Shown one piece after another: positions 12,811-24,311 of a stretch of DNA of 64,000 nucleotides. Numbering within the stretch: the stretch's first letter is position 1; each line of letters begins with the position of its first letter. A program made the position numbers and the translations under genes. Origin of the DNA: Prostheceraeus crozeri (taxonomy: Eukaryota > Platyhelminthes > Polycladida > Euryleptidae); the NCBI GenBank assembly GCA_907163375.1, contig CAJQUW010004574.1, forward strand, positions 1 through 64,000, in the 5' to 3' direction. The notes below the pieces were generated by a model, which searched no databases, was not told where the DNA came from, and worked only from the letters and a program-made list of their open reading frames with translations.

Positions 12811-12827
12811 TTTTCAATTTTAATTTC

Positions 12828-12829
<2 letters not shown>

Positions 12830-12862
<33 letters not shown>
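12830..12862. repeat. (AT)n microsatellite
   Basis: An uninterrupted run of AT dinucleotides of about 33 bp directly follows the Penelope-like 3' region, where a tail or target-site microsatellite would be expected. Confidence 0.9.
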
Positions 12863-12867
<5 letters not shown>

Positions 12868-13118
12868 AGGCGCATGGTTTTGAGAGGGGGGTTTGTATTT
12901 CTGAGATCGTTCTACTGAGCTCCACTTGATTCACACGTCGAGAGTAATGTCAATAAACATGCACGAGGACGATAATGAAAAATAAATCATTCTAAAATAT
13001 CAAGGAAATATGCTTCTCAAATACATGCATATTTGGTATAGCCTATCAATCAGTTGTATTCCATGATGTGTTTGGCTGAAAATGTCAGAGGTGTTGCGAG
13101 AGAGAATGAAAATCTTTG

Positions 13119-13165
13119 GGGGGGGGGGGCTTAGCCCTCCCGAGCCCCCCTGTTCCCGCGTGCCT
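13119..13165 (-). repeat. G/C-run repeat fragment
   Basis: A run of G, then GCTTAGCCCTCCCGAGCCCC and a second C run, gives proline/glycine-rich frames on the minus strand. A similarly built segment lies at 46195-46240. It is probably a degraded dispersed repeat rather than a gene. Confidence 0.35.
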
Positions 13166-13341
13166 GATAATACTTATCTCTGATAATTTTTTATTTGAAT
13201 TTTCATGTAGCCTTTTCAATTTGATGATAAATTTTATCATGTACCGATTTTCTGACGTTTCAGTAGTGCTTTCAGACATTCTTCGGCTGAATTTCTGGAA
13301 GATATCATCTGAACATGTCATCTACTTCTTCGCCACCTCAG

Positions 13342-13938
13342 TCGTCTACTGAGAAACCTGCTATGGTATCTTCGACAGTGGCGGCTGCTATTGGTGCTAT
13401 TGCTGCCATTGGTATTACTGCAATTTTGATCACAATATTCGTTATTCGATATAGACAATGGAGACAACAGAATCACAGGGAGGAAGAGCCTCAAGAAGCG
13501 CGTCCAGATGTGCTTACTGCAGTGCCTCCCGCAATACCTCCAGGAGTGCTTCCAGAAGTGCCTCCGGAAGTGCCTCACGCAGTACCGCCAGGAGTTCTTC
13601 CAGAAGTGCCTCCTGAAGTGCGGGTGCGACCGCAGCCTATAGTGGATGAAATGGACAATAGAAGTGACGAGTCTGGACACTACGACACTATTTCTCATGT
13701 ATCACAGGGTGATGGTCACAGTGAAATCAGCGGCGACTATGACAATAAATATTTAGATATGAACTATAAGCATAATCCGACTAATGATGTCGGAACATCT
13801 GCCGCAGGATCGGAGCCCACAAGCCTGCAATATGCAACTCGCCACAGTGAATTTGCTGATCCCGATGAATGGCGAAATCCTCACAATCCAGAACCCCCTA
13901 TGGTGATTATGTTGGAAGAACAGCAAATGTATTATTAG
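13342..13938 (+). CDS. Terminal exon of a single-pass membrane receptor with tyrosine-motif tail
   Basis: The open frame from the ATG at 13315 encodes 207 residues. A good splice acceptor (pyrimidine tract ending CACCTCAG at 13341) makes it likelier that the exon starts at 13342 in phase 0 and belongs to a larger gene whose upstream exons I cannot see. Residue numbers are from the ATG. A Ser/Thr/Pro stalk (1-20) leads to a hydrophobic helix (22-44) and a basic stop-transfer RYRQWR. Next is a proline-rich region (64-102) with two copies of AVPPGVLPEVPPEVP-type repeats. The acidic tail holds YDTI (123-126), YLDM (146-149, a YxxM motif known to bind PI3-kinase SH2 domains), further tyrosines, and a final MYY. 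In known families such tails signal from immune-type or adhesion receptors. The ectodomain and ligand are unknown. A type III membrane protein starting at 13315 is the alternative. Confidence 0.6.
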   Translation, partial: SSTEKPAMVSSTVAAAIGAIAAIGITAILITIFVIRYRQWRQQNHREEEPQEARPDVLTAVPPAIPPGVLPEVPPEVPHAVPPGVLPEVPPEVRVRPQPIVDEMDNRSDESGHYDTISHVSQGDGHSEISGDYDNKYLDMNYKHNPTNDVGTSAAGSEPTSLQYATRHSEFADPDEWRNPHNPEPPMVIMLEEQQMYY

Positions 13939-14080
13939 TGCAAAATTGCCAAATGCTAATCTTTTTTGCCATTTTCATAGGAAAATTACAACCCGGTTTT
14001 TTTATGTTTGAACTGTTTATGAATATAACGCTTGACTGCTTACTGCAAACATTGTCAGCAGTTCTTCACACCTGAGTATC

Positions 14081-14087
14081 TTTCTCT

Positions 14088-14167
<80 letters not shown>

Positions 14168-14270
14168 TCTCTCTCTCTCCATCTCTCTCTCTCCATCTCT
14201 CTCTCTCCATCTCTCTCTCTCTCCATCTCTCTCTCTCCATCTCTCTCTCTCTCTCTCCATCTCTCTCTCT

Positions 14271-14303
<33 letters not shown>

Positions 14304-14477
14304 CATCTCTCTCTCTCCATCTCTCTCTCTCTCCATCTCTCTCTCTCCATCTCTCTCTCTCTCTCTCCATCTCTCTCTCTCTCTCCATCTCTCTCTCTCT
14401 CCATCTCTCTCTCTCTCCATCTCTCTCTCTCTCTCCATCTCTCTCTCTCTCTCTCTCCATCTCTCTCTCTCTCTCTT
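14081..14477. repeat. CT-rich satellite with CCAT interruptions
   Basis: About 400 bp of CT dinucleotides, first pure (about 14090-14162) and then interrupted by CCAT at near-regular intervals of 12-18 bp. It gives spurious long frames in several registers (Ser/Leu on plus, Arg/Glu on minus). It begins about 140 bp downstream of the receptor exon's stop codon and may lie in its 3' untranslated region. Confidence 0.95.
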
Positions 14478-15533
14478 CGTTCAGATTTTTCGGAGCTGCA
14501 GAAGTTAAACCGGACAACCAAAAGCTCTCTTTATTATTCTCAGGAGCCTCCACGTTCCAATTCAACTTTCTCCTCTCTTTCAAAGGTAGCTTTTGGCAAA
14601 CCTCGTTCACACCAGATTTTGATGACTTCGATCAAATGTCGAAAGATTACACGCATTGAAGGGGGACAAAAATTTCCTGAAACACCGTTGGTAATCTATC
14701 TCTATAATATTCGAAATTTGCAATGTGTGAAGCAAAGCTTTCGATGAAAAAAAGAACTTTTCGTTATTATCATTTGATTTGTAATATCAAAATTAAAAAG
14801 ATTTCATAATGATACTTGTCGAAAACTTTGCCGTGTTACAATTGAGCATCATCATGAAAGTTTAGTTTCCTTTAAGAAAAAGAAGGTTTAGCTTCACACA
14901 TGAAATAAACACAAATTTTTATTGGATTATACTTATGGATTTCCTACTGCGTGTTGATGCATGCGGTAATATACTATGAACTTTGCGCCGGACATTTTTT
15001 TGATTCGGCGTGTGATTTTGATCTCAAATTTTTAATAGAAAATACTCTGCCATTCATGGAAGATAGTAATCAAAATCTGTTCAAAGCCTTCTTCAGGCCT
15101 TTTCTTGTTGTTTGAGAATTAAGGGCGCCCATCAAGATTCATTTAAAGCATTTAAGATCGAAACTGACACCTCTAAATCCATGAACAATGTTGTACATAC
15201 ATTTCAAGCATGCTCTCTCTGATAGTGATATTCATTCTGTATATTGAGTTCATCCTATTACTTATTGCAAATATCATTTTGCAATTCAATTTGGATTTCA
15301 TGAGAAATGTTCTAATAAAGGCGCATATGCAATGGAACAATCTGAGCATGCACTATTTCATGGAGACATTATTTTGTATTTTGGACTGATCTGTCACATA
15401 AATGTACATGTAAAGCCTCTAATGTGCAATTTTGTCAGATGTCATAATAACTGTTCAAGAAGAAGATAAAATTTTATGATAAGTAATAAATTTCTTTCTG
15501 ATTTATTTAACACCTTTAAATCCATGCATTGGA
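14478..15533. other. No recognisable gene
   Basis: AT-rich sequence with no recognisable coding or repeat structure. Confidence 0.4.
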
Positions 15534-15541
15534 CGCAGGAC

Positions 15542-16159
15542 CACAGAATTTGATATTTTGTTTATCTGCTTCGGCTTGATAGAAGTGTGATTAATACGGA
15601 ATTTACGGCACATCGAGGAACCTATTAAGTGGGCAAAAAGGAATTCCTAATACCTAACAGAGATAGGAAAAAAGTCGTGCGTCGCTTGCGGATTAATGTG
15701 AGTTCAAGCAAAGTGCTTCGATTGCCACAATTCCTTCAGATTCGAAGAATTCAGATCATTGCGCACAAGTTTTCTCCATAATGTTGGCCCTTCCGATCAT
15801 TACTTAAAAAAGTAGCAGGCGTACGAAAATTAGTTCACTTGATGATTTCACCATCGTCTTCTCACCATTCCTTACTGCATAGTGCATACACTGAATCGAA
15901 TGTTAGCCAAGACAGCGACGTGTGTTTTAGTGTGTGCGAAGTGATATCACAGCACGCACGCATCTCTCACTGGCTCTGGTGTCCTCTGCTGACAGCTTAT
16001 TGTTTGCCATTTCCAATAGTAAGCGATACACGAATGATCCATTCAAGAAGGAGCAATTCTGTGATTCTCTAATTCTGTGATGTGCCATTTCGATATTAAG
16101 GTTAGATATGATGCTTTCTTTCTAGGAAACCGAAGCGCGCAGATGAATCTAATTCTGTG
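15542..16159 (+). mobile_element. CACAGAATT family copy 1 (non-autonomous, 8-bp target duplication)
   Basis: This 618-bp element begins CACAGAATTTGAT. It ends with the inverse of CACAGAATTAGAT. The perfect 8-bp duplication CGCAGGAC flanks it (15534-15541 and 16160-16167). A nearly identical copy lies in opposite orientation at 37536-38156, and diverged copies lie at 24312 and about 53745. An internal 77-codon frame is shared by the two young copies with one change, but this is expected from DNA identity alone and resembles no family. Eight-base duplications and short inverted ends fit the hAT (or P) superfamily; no transposase was found. Confidence 0.85.
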
Positions 16160-16167
16160 CGCAGGAC

Positions 16168-19100
16168 ACTTGAGAAAATTCATTCTGAATTTTCTCTTAA
16201 ATCATCGAAAGGTAAAACATATTCGTATATTTTAAATGCTATTTGTGAAGATGAGAATGCTGTACCTTGTACTTATGACTTTTATGTGTGCTTTTATACA
16301 TGTGTGTCATCACTATGTATGTCAACAATTAAGCGACTCAATCATTTATACCATGCAAAAAGTTAGAAGCCATCAATTCTTAAAAAAGGAAACGGTGGCA
16401 ATATTTTGAATATTTTTTCGAGAGCCAAGTGCGGCCATGTTTTCCCAGGTCAATGTAACATGTATGTCACCCACACACTAGCCCAAAGTCATGAGAGGTC
16501 ACCGAAGGAAGTTTTATAAAGATGTGGTGTTTGATTGTGAGATTGAAAAATTCGAGCGGATCGAAGCAGCTCGGGTTGAATCACAAAGATGGACGACTTC
16601 ACTTCTGTTTGCATAACTTAAAATATCTCAGTGCATGAAAATGCTACCGGTATTCAACAAATTTGAACACCATTATTTCATTGTGCGCTATTCCCTTGCA
16701 GAAATAGAAATTGCATTTTTTGAGTGAAGTAATTTCAAGAGTTTGACATGGTTATTTTGTATTTCATTGTAGCACATAACATCAATGATTTTATAGCTGT
16801 ATCTCCATCAGGGTTGTTTGCATGCTTTATCATAGAAATCCGATGTGCTCCAGCCATTATACTTGCATTGTACAATGTATCAAGCAATTCAGACAAGGAT
16901 GTCAAAATATTTTTCACATTTTTTTAGGTATTGCTCCATGTCCCTCCTCCCCATTATTTATGTTTGTGGTTGAATTTGATCATCTCATCTCGCTCTTGCT
17001 TATTCCTGTCATAAACAAGTGAATCACGAGACCACAACTAATACTGATTCCTCAAAGCAATATCAGCCGTTAAAACACATAACAACATATTTTGAAAAAC
17101 GCTGTCTTTTAGTTCAGGCTTAAATCGAATGCTAAAGATGAGAAGCAACTTAGCCCGCAGATAAAATGCATTCAGCTGTTTTTCTAATATCATGAGAACC
17201 GATTATCATCATGACCGTGATTGCAAGCAAGTACTTTGCTTGCACAAAGCATGTTTTGAGTTGGCGGAATGTTTTGCTTTTAAATATCAAACCAACATAC
17301 TCTGGAAAGCGTGGTTAGATTTCACACACTTGAAAGCAGAGATGGAAAACGGCCGAGGCCGGCACATGCTGGCTTTTATTATTTCATGTAATGAGATAAT
17401 ATATCACCAAGAGGGAGATTTCTCTAATTGCAAAAACGTCTTTTGATCACTCAGTTAAGCCAATTTAACTTATTAGTTTTTCCGTGTATGCTAAACATAA
17501 TAATCAAATAGGAAAATTGTGATGTGTAATGGGCAACTGTGTTGAGCTAATACCAAGCACAACGACAATTTCGTAGAACAGAAGGAAATGCATACACCAT
17601 AAAACCATTTTTGCAGCATTTACTATTTGAATAACAAGGTATCAGCATGTAGGCATGCTCGTCTTGATGAAAAATTACATAGCGATATCTATAATCATAA
17701 ATTGATGTATACCGGAACCGGGTACCTATAGCACGCTACTTTCTTAAATGCAGTTTAGACGAAGATAAAAGTTGCAGAATATTATCAGTAGGCTACCTAG
17801 GTTTGGAAAAAATGCATAATAGCATTATCTCGCTTTTCTTGTTTAAGACACGGATATATAGGTAATCCCTGTCTGAGACTATAATGAAAAACTTTTCAGT
17901 AAAATCACAATACCCAGGTATTCGAGATTGCCTTGCAATTAGCGTTGTGGTAAATTAGGCTAGTCGTACCGCTCTTACAATATCAATTTGTGGAGAACCA
18001 ACAATCAGCTTTTCTCTACTCTATTCCCATCAGTGAAACGCATTCGTACAAGGAGTCGCTCATAAACATCATTACTGCCTCATAAGCATCACTCTCATCT
18101 GAGTAATTCGCTTGGTATGTTAATGAGCCTATGAGTGAAAAGATTACTCCACGCAGAAAATTTTCCGTAGGTCCATGCTAGCTTGGCCTAAATGATTTTG
18201 ATTGGATCTTGTGATTTTGAAAGATTGAATATTATTCTCATCAGCATTTTTAACGACTTGCTACGGTACTGGTATGAAGCCAGTCTGCTTCCAGCGTCCT
18301 ACCTGGAGGTTGCCGGCCACCGAACCGGCCCGAAAATCTCGACCGATTTCCATCTCGACTTAAATAGGCCGGCAGCCAGAACGAGTTTCTGCAGGGAACG
18401 AGGCCGAAAGTGAGACTTTCACAGAATGATTTACACCCTTTGCCTTCTACGAATATGCACGTCTGCCGAATTCTAGTGAGTTCCTCTTCCTGCCAAACAG
18501 GATCAAGGTTTAGGTCATACAATCATGTGTTTATGCACTTTTGCATATGAAGTTTAGCACATTTGGATTTGGCAAGCTACTTGACATGAAAAATTACAAA
18601 ATTTTGATTAGATGCTGCCAGATTTTGTGCACTTAATCACAATCTCACATAAAGATTGAGGTGCACATTACGTGCAGCTTCTTTGGGATTGTTTCGTAAT
18701 TGTCTTCTCAGATGTATGTGTCAAATGTTGAAATTATCTTCTATGTTCTTCTAATAAATCATTTTTACTTTCTGTCAACACTATCCAGGGGTGCGGTGAC
18801 TTCTCGGACAGTCTGTTGTTGTTCGAGATAACATACGCATGAAATGATCTGAAGACATTCCATGCCAAAACTTATGGTCCAATACTTTACACTTCTCTCT
18901 TAGTCGTTAAAAAAATGCAGATAAATCTCGATCTCATTTTACCGAAAACTTCAGTCTGCTTCCCATTGAATTTTATGTACATGTGCTTTCACTGTTCCTG
19001 TCCGACAGGAAGAGGAAGTAGAACTCGGCAGATGGGCAGATTCGTTCTAGCCATAGGGTGTACGTACATGTGCATCATTCTATGAAAGTCACATTTTCGG

Positions 19101-21440
19101 GCGTTCCCTACAGAAACTCGTGGTATGGCCGCACTACTATTGCATCCGCTGAGTCGTATAGCCATTTTCATCACTGTAGGATTTATGGATATCATAATAG
19201 GCTTATTATTGTTTTTTAAGTGCCCCGTTCTCGTGGTCAATGATAGGCCCATTTTCCCACAGTGCGCCATGGTGCATGAAAAATATACTTAATTTATCAA
19301 TGCAGGCACCAAAGGCTATCTCTTAAAATTATCCACTCATTTCCTTGTCACTTAAGAAAACATTCTCTTTTCAAATTGTATTATCACATTATCCTATGAT
19401 CTTGTCGATCATTTGTTCCTTCAACATGAAAATGGAATTTTAGAAAGATGCGATATATGCAATAAAGTTTTCCCAAATTTCACAGGGTTGCATCGCCCCC
19501 GACATCCTAATTAGTAGATCATGGGTAGTGATATTCAAAGTGCCGAATTACTATTGTTCTTCTGTCTTCCAGATTTTGCTACTTCAATGGGAAGGCAGAT
19601 ATAGCCTATTCTCACATTTTAAATGAAACATTTTATCGGAATTAATATGAACCTTGTTATTTAATTAACATACAATATATTACATCCAGAAACATAATGG
19701 ACAATTGCCAATTCAGACTGCAATCTCATTACTTACTATTCTTCTCTAGTTTACCTGTTTTACATGTATACTATACCCATGGTCACAAAAACTGATAGAA
19801 ATATCCAAACCCATGCAACTTTACCAACAAGCATCAAAATATGGCATTCATCAATTTCCACGACAATAAAGGTTTCAATTTCATTATCGAAGTGATTCCA
19901 AGAAGGGAGCTATTACACAATAGCCTCAATCATCCCCTCACGAACGAGGATCCTCGCTTAAGTCGGATTTGAGTTGTATTGTTGAAGGATACTCATGAAA
20001 TATATTTCACAATGTAAAAGAAAACAATTCAAAGGACAAATTATAGATAAAATAACTTATTGACCACTGAAGTTGCCCCATCCATAGCTTATGATATGGA
20101 ACTTCTGTCACAATAATTTGGCAAACAATATTTTAATAATGATGGTTATAAGAGAAGAGTTTTTAATTTGACGACAGAGCTTCAGCGTCCAGCGCCTTCG
20201 GTGGTCGATCTTACAATAAAACACAAGAACGTGTTATATTATAAGATCGACTACCGAAGGCGCTGGACGCCGAAGATCTGTCGTTTACGAATTTAATTTC
20301 AATACATCGACGACCATAACCTTTTGGGAGTTTTTCCTGCACGTTTTTGTTGAAAATCATTATGATCTCCCGTCGTCTGGTCAATTTCGATAAGAGAAGA
20401 GAAATGATTTATTTGTTTGATGAAGCAACACAATATTATTTTTTACATTGACAGTTTTGTGGTTCCATTGTATCAGGACAAATTTGATGACTAACAATTT
20501 TCTACATAAATACATTTTACTTTCCAATCATAGCATTCAAGTGGCAATCTGGGCTCAAAAATGGAAATTTATGATGCATACTTATCAAATGTTGAAGATC
20601 TTTCGATCTTTGATTTGAGAATCTGACTTATAGGCTATGAGAGAATGCAGGACGGATATCTGGGAAAACTGTACTGAATTTTAAATGCAGTTAAAAAGTT
20701 TAACTTGCTACTAAGTTGCCATACCTAAGTAGTATTAAATAATGGAAAGAATATGAGAAGAATACAATGCCAAGTCATCTATCTTCATTCATTAGGACAA
20801 ATTGCAAGTTCAAGTTAATTTTTTTGAATAGTTTCTTTTTCGGCTCACAAAGGCGTTTGAATAACATGTAGTTGAATTTCAACCAACTTAAGTATATTTT
20901 AGTGTTTCCTAAAATTGTATTTTATGGCTATACACAATAAGAAGGAAACCTACATAATAATAGAATGATTGATGAACTGCGCATGTTAAATGTTTTCATG
21001 CTTTGGCATGAAAATATCTTGACACACAGCAAATGCAGAGTTCCAAATGATTATGTCCGTGGATGCTTGTGCATACGTCGATGAGGATTAGCCTTCTGAC
21101 GTGACATAAAATATTTTGACGCTCCCGAAATATGACTAATAATAGAGATGACTTAATATGAATACAATGTGGACTAAGATACAGGATTACAATGCGGGTT
21201 TCGCATTAAATTAAAAAGTTAAAGCTGCATTTTCGGATTTTGGGGCATTGCAAAATTAAATGATCGAATCAGCACTACTGTTGAGTTTTATGACAAGAGT
21301 CCACGGATGTGGAGGAGGATGATTTTCCATCTTTATGGGCCACAAAGTCGAAGTGACAAAAACAAGGACTGACCTAATATGACGCCATCAGCCTTTTTGT
21401 ATTTTTGTACTTTTTGCACTTTTAATTAACTTACTAGTGG
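16168..21440. other. Long stretch without a recognisable gene
   Basis: About 5.3 kb of AT-rich DNA with only short frames. It includes a somewhat G+C-richer patch at 18270-18420 without recognisable function, and the hairpin listed separately at 20171-20284. The frame around 16440-16610 has a weak Penelope-like look that I did not accept. Confidence 0.4.
20171..20284. repeat. 114-bp near-perfect hairpin
   Basis: The left arm 20171-20213 and right arm 20242-20284 are reverse complements with about three mismatches in 43 positions. The loop is 28 nt and partly self-complementary. TTTAATTT occurs on both outer sides, though not directly abutting on the right. It may be a miniature foldback element. 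A small-RNA precursor is possible but untested. Confidence 0.6.
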
Positions 21441-21455
21441 TGCAACTATACAAGC

Positions 21456-21490
21456 CCTTGATGCTGCCCGCCGAAGCGAAACGCGTCGAG
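21456..21490 (+). ncRNA. Possible hammerhead-like Penelope 3' motif
   Basis: CTTGATGCTGCCCGCCGAAG followed by CGAAACGCGTCGAG resembles the CUGAUGA-stem-GAAAC arrangement found at the 3' ends of some Penelope-like elements. No endonuclease frame is recognisable just upstream, and the stem pairing is weak. It is a candidate remnant only. Confidence 0.3.
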
Positions 21491-21894
21491 GAATATACCA
21501 GTAGGCCAACTGTTCCTGAAGAAAAAAATGGCAAAAGTAATACATAAAAAATAGTAAACATAATAACAGATATAAATAATTAATGGAGGGAGCGAATATT
21601 TTCACTCTCGTCTTGGTAAGGTGAATGCCTATGCCACACAATGTTGGTTGGCCCAAGGGATATCTGAAAGGACTCGGTTATTGGTTAACCAATTCTGTGG
21701 GAAACAGCTTCATAATGAATGCGCGAGTGCAGCGACTTGCATTGCAAACGCAGAATAGGTGTAAAGCATCTCACTGGTCATTTTAATTTTAATTACTCTA
21801 TACCACACCGTCACAGGTTTACGTTGACGAGTCCCTCAAATTTTGTGTAGAGCGAATCCATCAATAGAAATGAAACGACGTAAACTGCACACAG

Positions 21895-22851
21895 CAGGGT
21901 TGGAACCGCCCGCCCGGCCGGCTAATTTGATTAGACCCATGTCGACCGTTGACGACATTCAGTCTAGAATGAATACTTCGCCAATCATTACAAAATTATG
22001 ATTTAAGAGTATATAAATGTAACACAATTTGAGAGTATCTACACGTATGTTTTGTGATGTAAATATTGCGAAAAGTTAAGCAGTTAACAAAAACAATTGC
22101 CGGTAATTCATACATGTAATTCAAACCCTGCGCTATCTCAAACAAAGTTTCCAAAATCCTATATTCTAGCCAGCATGAATTTTGAAAGCATAGTGTACTC
22201 CTCAGCCTAAAGTTTATAAAATTATTCCAGATGTTGAGTAATTTCACTACATGGGATAGTTTATATAGCATTTGAGATTAGAGATGCAATGAATAATGGA
22301 TTCAATGCAGCCTAGAGCATGCTACCCGAACATTTGACAGTGGATTATGGATGATAGTTTGATAAGCTAACTGCACGCGATAAATTTTGATCGACGTTGT
22401 ATACAGCAACACTACCGCTGTCTTGAGACAGTCACTAAAATTAAAAATTGATGACAAGTTAGGAGAGCTCATTGTTCCATACTCATATAAGTCAGCTCAC
22501 GGTCATCCACGTAAACTCAAAATATATGAATTTAAACTGCATCATAAATTACCATAAATCATAAAGTAGGCCTACAACTCATTAGACTAGCAAATGTCAT
22601 TACGAGTATTACTGCTCATCGCACAAAACATGATATCTAAGTGCGAATAATTGCATTGTGTAATTTTGCATTGTATTGGTAACTCTCGCTTATACGGAGT
22701 ACCGGTATGCCTGCCATTCATCCATATGTGGAAATCGAATAATGTCTAATGGCATAAGTTGACCAAATAATATCTGACGATCAAAGCCTTTACCAACCGG
22801 TATAGAAACACCAGCAACCGTCCCATCCCCGATCGGCCGGTTCCAACCATG
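21895..22851. mobile_element. hAT-like non-autonomous element
   Basis: The left end is CAGGGTTGGAACCG. The right end, reverse-complemented, is CATGGTTGGAACCGGCCG. CAGGGTTG-type ends are characteristic of hAT elements. The flanking 8-mers GCACACAG (21887-21894) and TTACACAG (22852-22859) match at six of eight positions, as expected for an aged target duplication. The 957-bp interior has no recognisable transposase. Confidence 0.55.
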
Positions 22852-23014
22852 TTACACAGCCATTTGACAGACAATGTAACAGTCAAATCCATTTTGGCTG
22901 ATGCTACGAACTAACAGACATATTTCCTGCTAATCAGACCAGCTTTGGCTGGACGTGCGGATGTTGCTAAAGAATTATCAAAGTTGGATAGCATCATGAT
23001 ATTTTCAATCACAT

Positions 23015-23438
23015 CATCATCATCATTAGGGTATTTCTCTCTCCCTTATGAGGAACCCCTCTCTCTTCCGCGTCCACAAAACTTTGTCTTTAGCCATGCG
23101 GCTCCATGTGCGTCCGATGTTGCGTTCTAGATCGTCGCGCCATCTTGATTTTGGTCGTCCACGTGATCTTTTGTAGTTATGCGGAGTCCATTCTGTAGCC
23201 CGTGTTGTCCACCGGTTGTCATTTCGTCGCGCCACATGTCCTGCCCATCGATGTTTACTCTCCCGAATACACTGGATGATGTCCGTGACCCCTGTCTGCT
23301 GACGGATCCAACTGGCTCTCTTCCTGTCGCGAAGTGTAATACCCATCATTATACGCTCCAATTTCCGTTGAGTTGTGACGAGCTTTTCCAATTGTGTATC
23401 ATTTAGCGACCATGTTCGCTGCATGGATATTTTTATCC
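23015..23438 (-). pseudogene. 5'-truncated RTE-like LINE (3' end of ORF) with target duplication
   Basis: The minus-strand frame from 23448 to 23026 reads RKLERIMMGITLRDRKRASW, then IRQQTGVTDIIQCI, HRWAGHVARRNDNRW, KRSRGRPKSRWRDDL and WSRMAKDKVLW. This is the very typical C-terminus of RTE-clade non-LTR retrotransposon polyproteins, beyond the reverse-transcriptase domain. Downstream of the stop the minus strand runs into a (TGATGA) microsatellite, the usual RTE tail. The insertion is flanked by ATATTTTCAATyACAT (22999-23014 and 23439-23454, one mismatch), a target duplication that fixes both ends. Only about 420 bp was copied; such 5' truncation is normal for LINEs. The few-codon extension upstream of the insertion is chance. 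Confidence 0.9.
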
Positions 23439-23454
23439 ATATTTTCAATTACAT

Positions 23455-24303
23455 GGATATATAAATGCAATGCATCAAACAAAGAAGAAGAATTTTTAGA
23501 CAAGGAGTCATTGCGAAAGCAGTTTTGTATGTTTGACATCTCAACATCATGGTGAAAATTCAGTTTTTTAAATGTTCTCTATAATTTTTGAGGGCACATC
23601 TTTAAAGGTCTATCATAAGTCATAGTAATCTAAGCGCTATAGATTACTTACGAAGTGGCACAACTGTGGTTAAATGAACGTTCAAAGAACTTGAAGTTGA
23701 AGTTGATGCGGTAAGGTGTGCAAATGAAATTTACAGGCATTGAAAGGTTTCATAGGTAATATTTTCTATTTGAAATTAGTATTGGAGTATTTAAGTATTT
23801 GAACTTACTACTAATAATCCGGTATGACTAGTCAGCAAATCATAGACAATATCCTATTTTGCAAAAAAATTTCAAAAGTAGACAGCTTTGTCTGATATTC
23901 TGTATGTTATGCCTGTTCTGAACAGCAACTTTCAACTGTACATTGTATGATATTGTGGTAATTGGTTGTTCAATATGTCTATAATTGTGCTGTCATTTGG
24001 TTGTGTGCAGCTTACAGTGTAGTATCATGAACTGATTCCACTTGGCATAAGTCGATTACCTTTCCCACTAAGTTAGCTCTGATCAGGCGGCTCAGCTAAG
24101 GTGTCTGTTTGCTGGCCAACCCACAACTCCTGATCTCTCCTTTCTCAAACTAGTTGTCCTTGTGTAACTTCCAAACTTCCAGGATTAAGCTCGCTTTCCC
24201 CCCAATGTTTTCAATTATATATTTGCAAAAAAATTCTGACTTCATTCGTTAGATTTATTTAGACTTTTTAATTTTGACTCAAATGTAGTTAGTTGCAGAT
24301 ACA
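23455..24303. other. No recognisable gene
   Basis: AT-rich unique-looking sequence; nothing recognised. Confidence 0.4.
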
Positions 24304-24311
24304 TGTAGCGA

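Noticed and set aside
13318-13698. 126-codon frame antisense to the receptor exon
   Set aside because: Shadow of the proline-rich coding repeat on the other strand (Arg/His-rich), no recognised family.
14032-14610. Open frames of 100-170 codons on both strands
   Set aside because: They are translations of the CT-rich satellite (Ser/Leu or Arg/Glu repeats), not genes.
15839-16072. 77-codon frame conserved at 15839 (+) and 37625 (-)
   Set aside because: Conservation is explained by near-identity of two copies of a mobile element; the protein resembles no family and the diverged copies lack it.
16440-16620. Possible fourth Penelope-like endonuclease remnant
   Set aside because: Only a vague resemblance in two frames; no YIG or cysteine motif can be read.
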